A DNA stretch of 64,000 nucleotides from Stella humosa (GTDB lineage Bacteria > Pseudomonadota > Alphaproteobacteria > ATCC43930 > Allostellaceae): assembly GCF_006738645.1 (NCBI RefSeq), contig NZ_AP019700.1, forward strand, positions 1-64,000, in the 5' to 3' direction. Made by a program: the position numbers and the translations under genes. The notes beneath the pieces are model-generated. The model searched no databases. It was not told the DNA's origin and saw only the letters and a list, made by a program, of their open reading frames with translations. Below, piece after piece: positions 28,115 through 37,704 of the stretch. Numbering within the stretch: position 1 is the first letter of the stretch; each line of letters begins with the position of its first letter.

Positions 28115-28891
28115 TCAGGCGCCGGCGGTCTTGCCGCCGGACTTCGCCTTGGCTTTCGGCTTGGCTGCAGGCTTTGCGGCCTTGGCCCGTTCCTTCTCCT
28201 GGCGCGCGACGGCGGCCTCGATCACCTTCCAGTCGGTGACGCCGGCCGGGTTGGCGCGGGTCGCCGTGAACTGGCGCATGACGGCATAGCGCCTCTCGGA
28301 CACCTGGTAGAGCCGGCGCAGCTCGGCCAGCGGTTCCGGATGGTCGTCGACCCGCAGGTCGAGCTGGGCATATTCCTCGCCCGCGAAGATCAGGAGGGCG
28401 GCGGACTGGCGGCCGCGCTTGTCGCCACCGGCTGCCTGGCCGGCATCGAGCGCCCGCAGCAGCCGCTCGGCCAGCGGCAGCCGCCGGCCGGACTGATAGA
28501 CGCGCATCGTCTCGGCCACCACCTCGGGGCCGGCCAGCATGTTGCCGGCGATCGACACGTTCTCGGCCGCCAGGTGGCCGCACCAGGGAATGCAGGACGG
28601 GCCGGTCCATTGGCCGGTCGAGCCGTCGCGGTCGACGACATGCACCTGGCGGTGGTCGCGGCCCGAGTCGGCATCGGTCAGCAGCCGGACCACGTCGGCC
28701 GCGGGCACGCCCGCCTCCAGCAGGGCAAGGCCGCGCCGGCCATAGAGCGGGTTGGACAGCGCCTGCGTCGAAAGGGCGCCGATTCCGCTCAGGATGAAGG
28801 GGCAGCGCGCGCCGACGGCGAATGCGCGCGTGGTGACGGCGACGGCAAAGGCTCCGGCCTTGGGGTCGCGGGCGACGATGGACCAGGTCAT
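28115..28891 (-). CDS. DUF1028 protein, predicted Ntn-type hydrolase, with Lys/Ala tail
   Basis: 258 residues. DUF1028 hallmarks are the N-terminus MTWSIVARDPKAGAFAVAVTTRAFAVGARCPF (in pieces), GIGALSTQALSNPLYGRRGL, RDHRQVHVVDRDGSTGQWTG and VSIAGNMLAGPEVV. Thr2 directly after Met could become the N-terminal nucleophile after Met removal, as in Ntn-hydrolases; this is inference from the family. The C-terminal 35 residues are a Lys/Ala/Pro low-complexity tail. It probably leads the amino-acid ABC transporter operon, suggesting hydrolysis of an amide or peptide linked to amino-acid uptake. No signal peptide is seen. Confidence 0.87.
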   Translation of the reverse strand: MTWSIVARDPKAGAFAVAVTTRAFAVGARCPFILSGIGALSTQALSNPLYGRRGLALLEAGVPAADVVRLLTDADSGRDHRQVHVVDRDGSTGQWTGPSCIPWCGHLAAENVSIAGNMLAGPEVVAETMRVYQSGRRLPLAERLLRALDAGQAAGGDKRGRQSAALLIFAGEEYAQLDLRVDDHPEPLAELRRLYQVSERRYAVMRQFTATRANPAGVTDWKVIEAAVARQEKERAKAAKPAAKPKAKAKSGGKTAGA

Positions 28892-28986
28892 GGCGCGAGC
28901 ATAACCCGCCCGCCTCCTCCCGCCCATGCGCTTCGAGGAATGGGGATCGGTTTGCCGTCAGCCCCCAGGGGTGGTATCGGATTCCC

Positions 28987-29577
28987 ATGCGCGTGCCGAT
29001 TCCCCCCACGGCACTGATGGCAATCCTGCTGGCGGCCCTGTTCGTCGCCGGCCCCGTCCCCGTCTCCGCCCAGGTGGAGACGCAGGTTGCCGCAGTGGCC
29101 AGACCCAGTTCGGAGCGGGTGAAGCTGCCCCAGGCGAAGCCGTCCAAGCCGGCCAAGCCGTCGCGGATCGCCAAGACCTCCGGCAAGGCCAAGGCCTCCA
29201 AGAGCGCCAAGGCACCCAAGACCCTCCGGTCCGCCCACATGGACCCGGGCCGGCCCTGCGGCGGCGCCGACGTGGCGCCGTACCGGCAATCGGGCCGGGC
29301 GCACTATTACGGCGTGCGCCACCACGGCCAGCGCACCGCTAACGGCGAGGAATTCGACATGGGCGCGCTGACCGCGGCCCACCTGACCTTGCCGTTCGGC
29401 ACCCGGGTGCGCGTGACCAACGTCTCCAACGGCCGCTCGGTCGTGGTGCGCATCAACGACCGCCACGCGCGGCGCACGCCCAAGATCATCGACCTCAGCC
29501 GGGGGGCGGCCGACAGCCTGGGCTTCCGGCGCAAGGGCGTCACGATGGTGCGGCTGGCGGCGGTCTGCGGCGGCTAG
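28987..29577 (+). CDS. RlpA-like septal ring lytic transglycosylase / DPBB-domain protein
   Basis: 196 residues: signal peptide (MAILLAALFVAGPVPVSA), a Lys/Ser/Pro-rich linker of about 50 residues (KPSKPAKPSRIAKTSGKAK), and a C-terminal double-psi beta barrel typical of RlpA. The barrel has GRAHYYGVRHHGQRTANGEEFD, LTAAHLTLPFGTRVRVTN, VVVRINDRHARRTPKIIDLSRGAAD. RlpA cleaves naked glycan strands at the septum. There is no SPOR domain and no lipobox Cys at the signal end. Its last 38 bases overlap the convergent HyuA gene. Confidence 0.88.
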   Translation: MRVPIPPTALMAILLAALFVAGPVPVSAQVETQVAAVARPSSERVKLPQAKPSKPAKPSRIAKTSGKAKASKSAKAPKTLRSAHMDPGRPCGGADVAPYRQSGRAHYYGVRHHGQRTANGEEFDMGALTAAHLTLPFGTRVRVTNVSNGRSVVVRINDRHARRTPKIIDLSRGAADSLGFRRKGVTMVRLAAVCGG

Positions 29578-31114
29578 CCCGCCGCCCCAATATCCCCACC
29601 ACCCGCACCCGCACCCGCAGCGCGTTGCCCGGCAGGTAGGCCAGCGGGATATCCTCCACCTCGATCGTCTGCAGCGTGGCGGCGTCGGCGCCGGCCGCGA
29701 CCGCCCGGTCCTGGGCCAGGCCGGTGGCGGCGGCGACCGCTTCGGTGCGGCCCATCCCTTGGAACACCTGGTCGATCTCGCCCGAGACCTGGGCGATGGC
29801 CGCCCCCACCGCGTTGGCGCAGTCGCCATGGGTGACGCGCACCACCTGGCTGGTGCCGGCGACCGCGTCGGGCACCAGGAAGGCGCCGCCGCCGACCGCG
29901 ATCAGCGGCAGGGGGGCGGAATCGGTCTTCATGCGGTCGACGTTCTCCTCGACCATGGCATGGGCGCGGGCCAGCATGCGCCCGATCAGTGCCGGGTCCA
30001 GGTGGGCGACGCGGGCCCGGTCGCCCAGCTCCAGCATGCCGGCCGCGACCGCCACGTCGCTCGTCGTCAGGCGGCTGCCGCCGAACACCAGGGCCTCGGT
30101 CGTCAGGCGGTGGCCGACGCTGAGCGGGCCCACCACGTCGCCGTCGGCCTCCACATGGCTGCCGCCGCCCAACCCGATCGACAGCAGGTCGGGCATGCGG
30201 AAGAGCGTGCGCACGCCGCCCACCTCGACCACGCCGTTGGCCTCGCGCGGGAAGCCGTGGCGGAGTTGGCCGATGTCGGTGGTGGTGCCGCCGACGTCGA
30301 TCACCATGGCGTCGGCGATGCCCGACAGGAAGGCCGCGCCGCGCATGGAGTTGGTGGCGCCCGACGCGAAGCTCAGCACCGGCTGGCGCATGGCGTGGGC
30401 GGCCAGCATCACCGTGCCGTCGTTCTGGGTGATGTAGAGCGGCGCCTTCAGGCCGCTCTCGGCGATGGCGGCCTCGAAGGCGGCCACCGTCTCCCGCGCC
30501 AGCTCGGCCAGGGCGGCGTTCATCAGGGCCGCGTTCTCGCGCTCCAGCAGGCCGATCCGCCCCAGCTCGTGCGAGCAGGTGATGGCGGCGTCGGGAATGA
30601 TGGTGCGCACGATCTCCGCCGCCTCGGTCTCGCAGGACGGGTCGATCGGCGAGAAGACGGAGGCAATGGCGACGGCCTTCAGCCCGGCCGCGGCGAAGCG
30701 GTGGGCGGCGGCCGTGACCGCGGCCCGGTCGAGGGGCATGAAGGGCCGGCCGTCATAGTCGTGCCCGCCCTCGACCATCGCCACCTCGCCGCGCACCAGG
30801 TCGGCCAGGGCCGGCGGCCAGTCGCAGAAGGGCGGCAAGGTCGCCCCCGCCGGCAGGCCGATGCGCAGCGCGCCCACCCGGTTCAGCGAGCGGCCCTGGA
30901 CGACCGCGTTGATGAAGTGGGTGGTGCCGATCATCACCGCGTCGATCGGCTGGCCGGTCACTTCGGGAAAGCGCGACAGCGCCTTCAGGGCCGCCAGGAT
31001 GCCGCCGGTCACGTCGGCCGTGGTGGCGGTCTTGACCGCGCGCACGACGTTGCTGCCGGCGATCAGCACCGCATCGGTGTTGGTGCCGCCGACATCGATT
31101 CCAATCCGTCGCAT
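29540..31114 (-). CDS. Hydantoinase/oxoprolinase family protein (HyuA-like)
   Basis: 524 residues. It has the Hydant_A N-terminal domain with RIGIDVGGTNTDAVLI (residues 3-18), IGTTHFINAVVQ, and the Hydantoinase_A domain with the second phosphate motif MVIDVGGTTTDIG and GLGGGSHV. Family members are ATP-dependent ring-opening hydrolases of hydantoins or 5-oxoproline. The ATG at 31114 has GGAG nine bases upstream and sits five bases after the DUF917 stop; the open frame upstream is a shadow. No separate HyuB subunit is adjacent. Its 3' end overlaps the rlpA-like gene by 38 bp. Confidence 0.9.
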   Translation of the reverse strand: MRRIGIDVGGTNTDAVLIAGSNVVRAVKTATTADVTGGILAALKALSRFPEVTGQPIDAVMIGTTHFINAVVQGRSLNRVGALRIGLPAGATLPPFCDWPPALADLVRGEVAMVEGGHDYDGRPFMPLDRAAVTAAAHRFAAAGLKAVAIASVFSPIDPSCETEAAEIVRTIIPDAAITCSHELGRIGLLERENAALMNAALAELARETVAAFEAAIAESGLKAPLYITQNDGTVMLAAHAMRQPVLSFASGATNSMRGAAFLSGIADAMVIDVGGTTTDIGQLRHGFPREANGVVEVGGVRTLFRMPDLLSIGLGGGSHVEADGDVVGPLSVGHRLTTEALVFGGSRLTTSDVAVAAGMLELGDRARVAHLDPALIGRMLARAHAMVEENVDRMKTDSAPLPLIAVGGGAFLVPDAVAGTSQVVRVTHGDCANAVGAAIAQVSGEIDQVFQGMGRTEAVAAATGLAQDRAVAAGADAATLQTIEVEDIPLAYLPGNALRVRVRVVGILGRRASRRRPPPAAPS

Positions 31115-31119
31115 CGCCT

Positions 31120-32220
31120 TTACTCCGCCGCCGTCGGCGCGAAGACCGATCGGAACTCGATGTCGTAGCCGAATGCCCGGGGGCCCACATGCTCCAGCCC
31201 CTTGGGCGTCATCAGGATCGGCGGGGCGGGCAGCGCCACCACCGCCACGCGCTGGCCGTAGCGCAGGGTCTCGGTGCCGATCGCCTCGCCCGTCACGGCA
31301 TCCAGCACGCAAATCAGGTCGGGCACGGTCGCGACCGGCACGCCGTCGCGCCAGGCGACCGCCCATTCGTTCTGGAAGGCGATCTCCATGCGGGCGCCGC
31401 GGTCGCCGTCCAGCCCTTCGATGGTGGCGGTGCCACGCAGGAAGCCCTCGGTCGTCCGCCGCGCGATGTCCGACACCTTGCCCGCGAACAGGCGCAAGCC
31501 GCCCTCGGCCTCCAGGATGGCCGCGATCGGGTCGCTGTGGCGGCGCTGGGCCGCGCGCACGGCGCGGCCCAGGCCGATCGCCTTGGTGGTGGTGTGGTGG
31601 ATCGCCCAGTCCTTCACCTCGCGGCCGGTGCGCGGCGCCTTGCAGGTGGACGCGACCGAGCCCAGCTCGACGCAGGCCTTGCGGCTGACGCGCTCCATCC
31701 ATTTCCAGGTGGTGACGCGGGCGACGATCACTTCCTGCCCGCGGCAGTCGGCCATGGAGAGCGGCCAGGGCTGCAGGTCGCCGATGGCGAAGCTGGTCAT
31801 CTGCGCCTCGGGGAAGGCGCGGCCCATGCAGTCGGCATCGACCACGGGGATGCCCAGGTGGGCCGCTGCCATCAGGGGCTGGATGGCGTTGCCGCCGCCG
31901 ATCTCCAGCGACATGACGGCGCGGAACTTGCGGCCCTGGTAGCGCTCCATGATCTCGACCGCGCGCGCGACGGTGCGGCTGTCGGTCAGCCGCTCCTGGC
32001 CGACCAGCGGCGCACCCATGTTGGAGACGACGGCGACGTCGTCGTCGTCCGCCAGGTCGAACGGGTCCATCAGCGAGACCTGGCGGCCCTCGGCATAGAG
32101 CTGGCGCATGTTCAGCAGTCCCAGATAGGGGCTGCCGCCGCCGCCGGTGCCGAGAATCCAGGCACCAACCGCCAGCGATTCGATGTCTTCCAGGGGGATC
32201 GGGGTGGTGCGCACGGTCAC
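31120..32220 (-). CDS. DUF917 family protein (S-methyl thiohydantoin desulfurase-like)
   Basis: 366 residues with DUF917 features: LEDIESLAVGAWILGTGGGGSPYLG at the N-terminus, VVSNMGAPLVGQERL, SLEIGGGNAIQPLMAAAHLGIPVVDADCMGRAFPEAQM (in pieces) and FQNEWAVAW. The family is named in domain databases for S-methyl thiohydantoin desulfurase activity, and members often neighbour HyuA genes, as here. GTG start at 32220: the GTGA overlaps the AroM stop by 4 bases, so translation is coupled. Its role with AroM and HyuA in breaking down a (thio)hydantoin-like ring is inference. Confidence 0.9.
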   Translation of the reverse strand: MTVRTTPIPLEDIESLAVGAWILGTGGGGSPYLGLLNMRQLYAEGRQVSLMDPFDLADDDDVAVVSNMGAPLVGQERLTDSRTVARAVEIMERYQGRKFRAVMSLEIGGGNAIQPLMAAAHLGIPVVDADCMGRAFPEAQMTSFAIGDLQPWPLSMADCRGQEVIVARVTTWKWMERVSRKACVELGSVASTCKAPRTGREVKDWAIHHTTTKAIGLGRAVRAAQRRHSDPIAAILEAEGGLRLFAGKVSDIARRTTEGFLRGTATIEGLDGDRGARMEIAFQNEWAVAWRDGVPVATVPDLICVLDAVTGEAIGTETLRYGQRVAVVALPAPPILMTPKGLEHVGPRAFGYDIEFRSVFAPTAAE

Positions 32221-32894
32221 AGGAACATCTCCCGGAGGATGGCGGCGGTGGTGGTGATGCCCAGCAGCACCGGGCAGGACAGGCGGCGGCGCACGGCGGC
32301 GCGGTGGGCCGGCGTGTAGCTGATGCAGTCCATGACGACCAGATCCGGCCGATGGGCGGCCATGCGGTCGCCAGCCGCCATCGCCTCGGCGTCGTCGGCC
32401 AGCGGCAGCAGCGCCTCGGCCACCACCTCCAGCCCCGGGCGCTCCCACTTGGCGGCCAGGGCCCCGGTCTGGGCCGGCAGCGGCACCAGCAGGCCCAGCC
32501 GCCCGGCCGGCAGCAGCCCGTCCGCCAGGCCCGACAAGAGGGCCGAGGGGAAGATGACGACGCCGGCAGGCTTCAGGCCGGGGAAGGCGCCGGTGCAGCA
32601 CATCAGGGTGGCGCCCACGCCCGCCTCGGCCGCGAAGCCGTCGACCAGCGCCTGGGCGCGCGTGGTCACCAGGCGCTTGGACAGGACGGCACCGCTGCCG
32701 TCCGGCAGCTTGGTGAACAGCGTGTCGCCGTCATCGACCGGCGGCACGGCCGCCATCTCGTCCCGCGACAGGCCGTCCATGCAGCCGACCAGGCGCACGC
32801 GCGTGCCGGGCCCGACGGCGGCCTGCAGCAGGGCGGCCACATCCGGCCGCGGCGATTGCCCGATGACGATCGCCGCCAGCGTCCGCTCCTCCAT
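32217..32894 (-). CDS. AroM family protein (Asp/Glu/hydantoin racemase superfamily-like)
   Basis: 225 residues. It shows the AroM N-terminus (AIVIGQSPRPDV) and two cysteine motifs placed as in the Asp/Glu/hydantoin racemases: MCCTGAFPGL (Cys99/Cys100) and MDCISYTPAHR (Cys190). These could be the two-base cysteines of a racemase. The AroM family itself has no firm biochemical function. GGAG precedes the ATG at 32894; the longer frame upstream to 32978 runs into the divergent promoter region. First gene of a three-gene operon with DUF917 and HyuA. Confidence 0.85.
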   Translation of the reverse strand: MEERTLAAIVIGQSPRPDVAALLQAAVGPGTRVRLVGCMDGLSRDEMAAVPPVDDGDTLFTKLPDGSGAVLSKRLVTTRAQALVDGFAAEAGVGATLMCCTGAFPGLKPAGVVIFPSALLSGLADGLLPAGRLGLLVPLPAQTGALAAKWERPGLEVVAEALLPLADDAEAMAAGDRMAAHRPDLVVMDCISYTPAHRAAVRRRLSCPVLLGITTTAAILREMFL

Positions 32895-33010
32895 TCCCGA
32901 ACTCCTTCTCCCGCGGGGGGCCGCATGGCGGCGCTCTGTCGGCAAGGTTAGCACGGCGCGTGCCGGGCCACTCGCCATGGCCGCCGGCAGCCTGATATCG
33001 TCCGATCGCC

Positions 33011-33511
33011 ATGACCGATGTCCCCGAAACTGCCTGGCGGATCGTGCCGCTGGCCGACCGCCCCGACCTCGTCCCGCCGCTGGCCCGGGCGCTGTGGGAA
33101 TTCTGGGGCGCCACCTTCCCGCAGAAGACGGTGGCGGTCCGCACCGCCAGCCTCGAGGCCCGGATGAACCACGACCGCCTGCCGCTGGCGGTGGTGGCCG
33201 TGGCGCCGGACGGATCGGCGCTCGGCACCGCCAGCATCATGGCCGACGACATGGAGACCCGGCCCGACCTCAACCCGTGGCTCGCGACCGTGTTCGTGCT
33301 GCCCGGGCAGCGCAGCCGTGGCCTGGGGGCGGCGCTGTGCGCGGCGGCCGAGGCTGAGGCATGGCGCCTGGCGATCCCGCGCCTCTATCTCTTCACCTTC
33401 GACAAGCGGGGCTACTATGCCGGGCTCGGCTGGCGCGACCATGAGACGGTCGATTATGCCGGCCAGCCCACCGCGATCATGGTCAAGGACCGTCCCGCCC
33501 GGCCGGCGTGA
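33011..33511 (+). CDS. GNAT family N-acetyltransferase
   Basis: 166 residues of the GNAT fold, with the acetyl-CoA loop in NPWLATVFVLPGQRSRGLGAALCAAAEAEA (motif A, R/QxxGxG/A near residues 98-104) and the C-terminal LYLFTFDKRGYYAGLGW. Transfers acetyl groups from acetyl-CoA to an amine; acceptor unknown. It is divergent from the aroM operon with 116 bases between, so it may share its control region. Confidence 0.88.
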   Translation: MTDVPETAWRIVPLADRPDLVPPLARALWEFWGATFPQKTVAVRTASLEARMNHDRLPLAVVAVAPDGSALGTASIMADDMETRPDLNPWLATVFVLPGQRSRGLGAALCAAAEAEAWRLAIPRLYLFTFDKRGYYAGLGWRDHETVDYAGQPTAIMVKDRPARPA

Positions 33512-33577
33512 GCGCCCGGCGCTTGTCCCGCCCGGCCGGGCTACCTATCCTCGCCGCCGGATAAAAGGGGAGGAACC

Positions 33578-34449
<872 letters not shown>

Positions 34450-34450
<1 letters not shown>

Positions 34451-35598
34451 TGGAAATGAACCCGATCATCGTCGCCGCCCTCGTGGTGGCCGCAGCCGCC
34501 GTCATCGTCGCGGTTCTCCTCATGCGGCGGGGCGGCGGGGCTGCCGATGAACTGCGCGAAATGAGCGACCGGCTGGCCGACAGCCAGGCGGCCCTGGCCG
34601 GCCGGTTGGCCCAGATGGCCGAGCAGGCGACCGCCGCCCAGGCCGCCACCGCCGAGCGGCTGGCCGCCCAGGAGCGCCACATCGCCGAGGCGGTCGAACA
34701 GCGACTGGCGCGGCTGGGACAGAGCGTCGGCCAGACGCTGGAGCGCAATGCCCAGGCGGCGGCGGTGACGCTGGGCGACCTGACGGCCCGGCTGGCGGTG
34801 ATCGACGCTGCCCAGACCAAGATCACCGAGCTGTCGACCCAGGTCGTCCAGCTCCAGGACATCCTGTCCAACAAGCAGGCGCGCGGCGCCTTCGGCGAGG
34901 TCCAGCTCGAGGCGCTGGTGTCCGGCATCCTGCCGCCCTCGGCCTATGCCTTCCAGGCGCCGCTGGGCGACGGGCGGCGCGTCGACTGCCTGTTGCACCT
35001 GCCGAACCCGCCCGGCTCGATCGCCATCGACGCCAAGTTCCCGCTGGAAAGCTGGCACGCCCTGCGCCAGGCCAAGGACGATGCCGCGCGCCTGGTCGCC
35101 AGCCGGGCCTTCGCCGCGGCAATCCTGCTGCATGTCCGCGCCATTGCCGACAAGTACATCGTGCCGGGCCAGACGGCCGAGAGCGCGCTGATGTTCATCC
35201 CGGCCGAGGCGGTCTATGCCGAGCTGCACGCGAACTTCCCCGAGGTGGTCGAGAAGTCCTACCTCTCGCGTGTCTGGATCGTGTCGCCGACCACGCTGAT
35301 GGCGACGCTCAACACCGTGCGCGCGGTGCTGAAGGACGTGCGCATGCGCGAGCAGGCGGGTCTGGTGCAGAAGGAGGTGCGGCTGCTGATCGACGATGTC
35401 GGCCGCCTCGACGACCGGGTCGGGCGCCTGCAGCGCCATTTCGACCAGACGAGCGAGGACGTGCGCCAGATCCGCATCTCGACCGACAAGGTCACCAAGC
35501 GCGGCGAGCGCATCGGCGAACTGGAGGTGGAGGACGCGGCCACCATTGCGCTGCGCGCCGTGCCGCCGACGGCGCCGGCCGCCCTGCCACCCGCCTGA
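34450..35598 (+). CDS. rmuC: DNA recombination protein RmuC
   Basis: 382 residues: N-terminal membrane anchor (VAALVVAAAAVIVAVLLM), a long coiled coil rich in Ala/Gln/Glu (residues about 40-135), and the RmuC nuclease-like domain. Visible family features are NKQARGAFGEVQLEALV, AIDAKFPLESW, VPGQTAESALMFIPAEAVYAELH and RVWIVSPTTLMATLNTVRAV (in pieces). RmuC limits certain recombination events and has been linked to anti-phage-like roles in some bacteria. It starts at 34450, overlapping the ATPase stop by one base; an ATG two codons later is also possible. Confidence 0.93.
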
Positions 35599-35620
35599 AG
35601 CCGGGCGGGTCGGGAAGGGG

Positions 35621-35643
35621 GATCGGTCGACCGGCGACCGATC
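35621..35643 (+). terminator. Hairpin after rmuC
   Basis: GATCGGTCG (35621-35629) and CGACCGATC (35635-35643), a perfect 9-bp stem with 5-base loop, 22 bases after the rmuC stop. No T-run. Confidence 0.45.
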
Positions 35644-35716
35644 GCGAATGGAGGAGAACCGAGCCGGCACGGAACTTGGATACAGTCGCCAAGGCTGGGC
35701 ACAAACGGGATGGCGC

Positions 35717-35741
35717 AATGGTATTCCTTCGGTATACCATT
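35717..35741. promoter_or_regulatory. Putative GntR-type operator upstream of the oxygenase operon
   Basis: AATGGTAT (35717-35724) and ATACCATT (35734-35741) form a perfect 8-bp inverted repeat. The right half contains the palindrome GGTATACC (35731-35738). The minus-strand reading AATGGTATACC (35741-35731) is identical to 9923-9933 beside the GntR gene. It lies about 75-95 bases upstream of the oxygenase start. Confidence 0.6.
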
Positions 35742-35812
35742 TTTCATGCCCATGGCCGGCAGGTGCCGCGATCGGCTCGGGGCCTCTCATTCGATGGCGA
35801 CAGGAGTGCCGC

Positions 35813-36853
35813 ATGCTTCCCCAGGCGCGTGCCCCCCACCCGGGCGAAATAGCGATCATCGACCTTGCCGATATCGACAGCCCCGACCCGGCCAAGCGGG
35901 CCCGCCTGGCCGAGGAGGTCGCCAAGGCGTCTCGTGAGGTCGGCTTCTTCTATATCGTCAACCACGGGATTCCGGCCGCCTCGGTCGGGCGCATGTTCCA
36001 GTCGGCCGAGGAGTTCTTCTCGCTCCCGGCCGACGACAAGAACGCCGTCTCGATCTCCAGGTCGAAGCTGTTCCGCGGCTACATCCCGCCCAACCATATC
36101 GGCGTCGACCAGAAGCTGAAGGCGAACCTGCAGGAGGCCTTCCAGATCCATCTCGACCTGCCGGCCGACGATCCCGACGTGGCCGCCGGCAAGCCGATGC
36201 ACGGGCCCAACCCGTGGCCCGCCGCCATGCCGTCGCTGAAGCCGGACATGACCGCCTACCAGGGCCAGCTCTGGTCGCTGGGCCAGCGGATGCTGCCGCT
36301 CTTCGCGCTGGGGCTGGGCCTGCCCGAGGATGCGTTCAGTCCCTACTTCACCAAGCCGATGATCATGCTGCGGATCCTGCACTACCCGCCGCAGGCGCCC
36401 GACGATTCGACCGAGAGCATCGGCACGCGCGCCCATACCGACACCGGCGTCTTCACCATCCTGGCCCAGGACACGGTGGGCGGGCTGGAGATCCTGACCA
36501 AGGGTGGCGACTGGATGACCGTGCCGCCGATCCCCGACAGCTACGTCGTCAACATCGGCGAGATGATGAAGGCATGGTCGGATGCCATCTTCTCGTCGAC
36601 CCCGCACCGGGTGGTGAACCGCTACGGGCTTGAGCGCTACTCGGTGCCGTTCTTCGTCAATCCGGACTACGACACCATCTTCAAGCCGTTGGTGACGAAC
36701 CCCGCGCCGACCGACCTGCCGCAGTTCCACAGCTCGCTCGACCGCACCAAGAACATCAAGATCGGCGAGTGGATGGTGGATCTCTACTCGCGCATCTATC
36801 CCTCGCCCTACAAGACGGCGGCCGCCGAAAAGCCCCTCGCCGCCGCGCAATGA
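35813..36853 (+). CDS. 2-oxoglutarate/Fe(II)-dependent oxygenase, isopenicillin N synthase-like
   Basis: 346 residues. N-terminal DIOX_N domain (IAIIDLADIDSPDPAKRARL, REVGFFYIVNHGIP) and the double-stranded beta helix with iron ligands His208 and Asp210 in RAHTDTG and His265 in STPHRVVNR. The 2-oxoglutarate-binding RxS is at Arg275/Ser277 (ERYSVPFF). It hydroxylates or oxidatively cleaves an unknown substrate. AGGAG lies six bases before the ATG at 35813. Its stop overlaps the ATG of the transporter ATPase (ATGA), so oxygenase and importer are made together; the imported solute is the likely substrate. Confidence 0.92.
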   Translation: MLPQARAPHPGEIAIIDLADIDSPDPAKRARLAEEVAKASREVGFFYIVNHGIPAASVGRMFQSAEEFFSLPADDKNAVSISRSKLFRGYIPPNHIGVDQKLKANLQEAFQIHLDLPADDPDVAAGKPMHGPNPWPAAMPSLKPDMTAYQGQLWSLGQRMLPLFALGLGLPEDAFSPYFTKPMIMLRILHYPPQAPDDSTESIGTRAHTDTGVFTILAQDTVGGLEILTKGGDWMTVPPIPDSYVVNIGEMMKAWSDAIFSSTPHRVVNRYGLERYSVPFFVNPDYDTIFKPLVTNPAPTDLPQFHSSLDRTKNIKIGEWMVDLYSRIYPSPYKTAAAEKPLAAAQ

Positions 36854-37704
36854 GCCGCGGCGCCGCATCCGGGCCGGTCGTCCGGCCAGTGACGATCGAG
36901 GAAGACCAGCGCCCTGCCACCCCGCCCGGCATCGTCCGGGTGGAGGTGGCGGGCCTGTCGAAATCCTACGAATCCGACCGCGGGCCGGTCACGGCGCTGG
37001 AGGGGATCGACCTGCAGATCCACGACAGCGAGTTCCTGACGGTGCTGGGCCCCAGCGGCTGCGGCAAGAGCACGCTGCTGAAATGCATCGCCGGGCTGGA
37101 GCCGGTCTCGGCCGGGCGCATCCTGATCGACGGCAAGGCGGTGACCCGGCCGCCGGCCGACCTCGGCATCGTCTTCCAGCGCGACCTGCTGCTGGACTGG
37201 CGCACCAACCTGCAGAATGTCCTGATCAGCGTCGAGTTCCTCGGGCTGAAGCCGCGTGACTTCGAGGAGCGGGCGCGCCAGCTCCTCGATCTCTTCGGCC
37301 TGGCGGGTTACGAGGACCGCTACCCGTGGGAACTGTCGGGCGGCATGCGCCAGCGCGTCGCCATCTGCCGGGCGCTGGTCGACAATCCGGGCTTCCTCCT
37401 GATGGACGAGCCTTTCGGCGCGCTCGACGCGATGACGCGGGACGAACTGAACCTGGAGCTGCAGCGGATCTGGCTGCGCGACAAGAAGACCGCCCTCTTC
37501 ATCACCCACAGCGTGCCCGAGGCGGTGTTCCTGTCGGACCGCATCATCGTCATGGACCGCAACCCCGGACGCATCGCGGCCGAGTTCGTGGTCGACCTGC
37601 CGCGGCCGCGCACGCTGGCCGATCGCGAGACCCAGCCCTTCATCCGCTACAGCGCCGAAATCCGCGCGACCATCACCGGCCTGGGGATCATCCGCAATGG
37701 CTAG
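36850..37704 (+). CDS. NitT/TauT-type ABC transporter ATP-binding protein
   Basis: 284 residues of the SsuB/TauB type: Walker A GPSGCGKST, Q-loop IVFQRDLLLDWRTNLQNV, signature LSGGMRQR, Walker B FLLMDEPFGALDAMTRDEL and switch His in FITHSVPEAVF. Start overlaps the oxygenase stop by 4 bases; its own end overlaps the permease start by 8 bases. It drives uptake through the permease encoded next. Confidence 0.93.
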   Translation: MSRGAASGPVVRPVTIEEDQRPATPPGIVRVEVAGLSKSYESDRGPVTALEGIDLQIHDSEFLTVLGPSGCGKSTLLKCIAGLEPVSAGRILIDGKAVTRPPADLGIVFQRDLLLDWRTNLQNVLISVEFLGLKPRDFEERARQLLDLFGLAGYEDRYPWELSGGMRQRVAICRALVDNPGFLLMDEPFGALDAMTRDELNLELQRIWLRDKKTALFITHSVPEAVFLSDRIIVMDRNPGRIAAEFVVDLPRPRTLADRETQPFIRYSAEIRATITGLGIIRNG

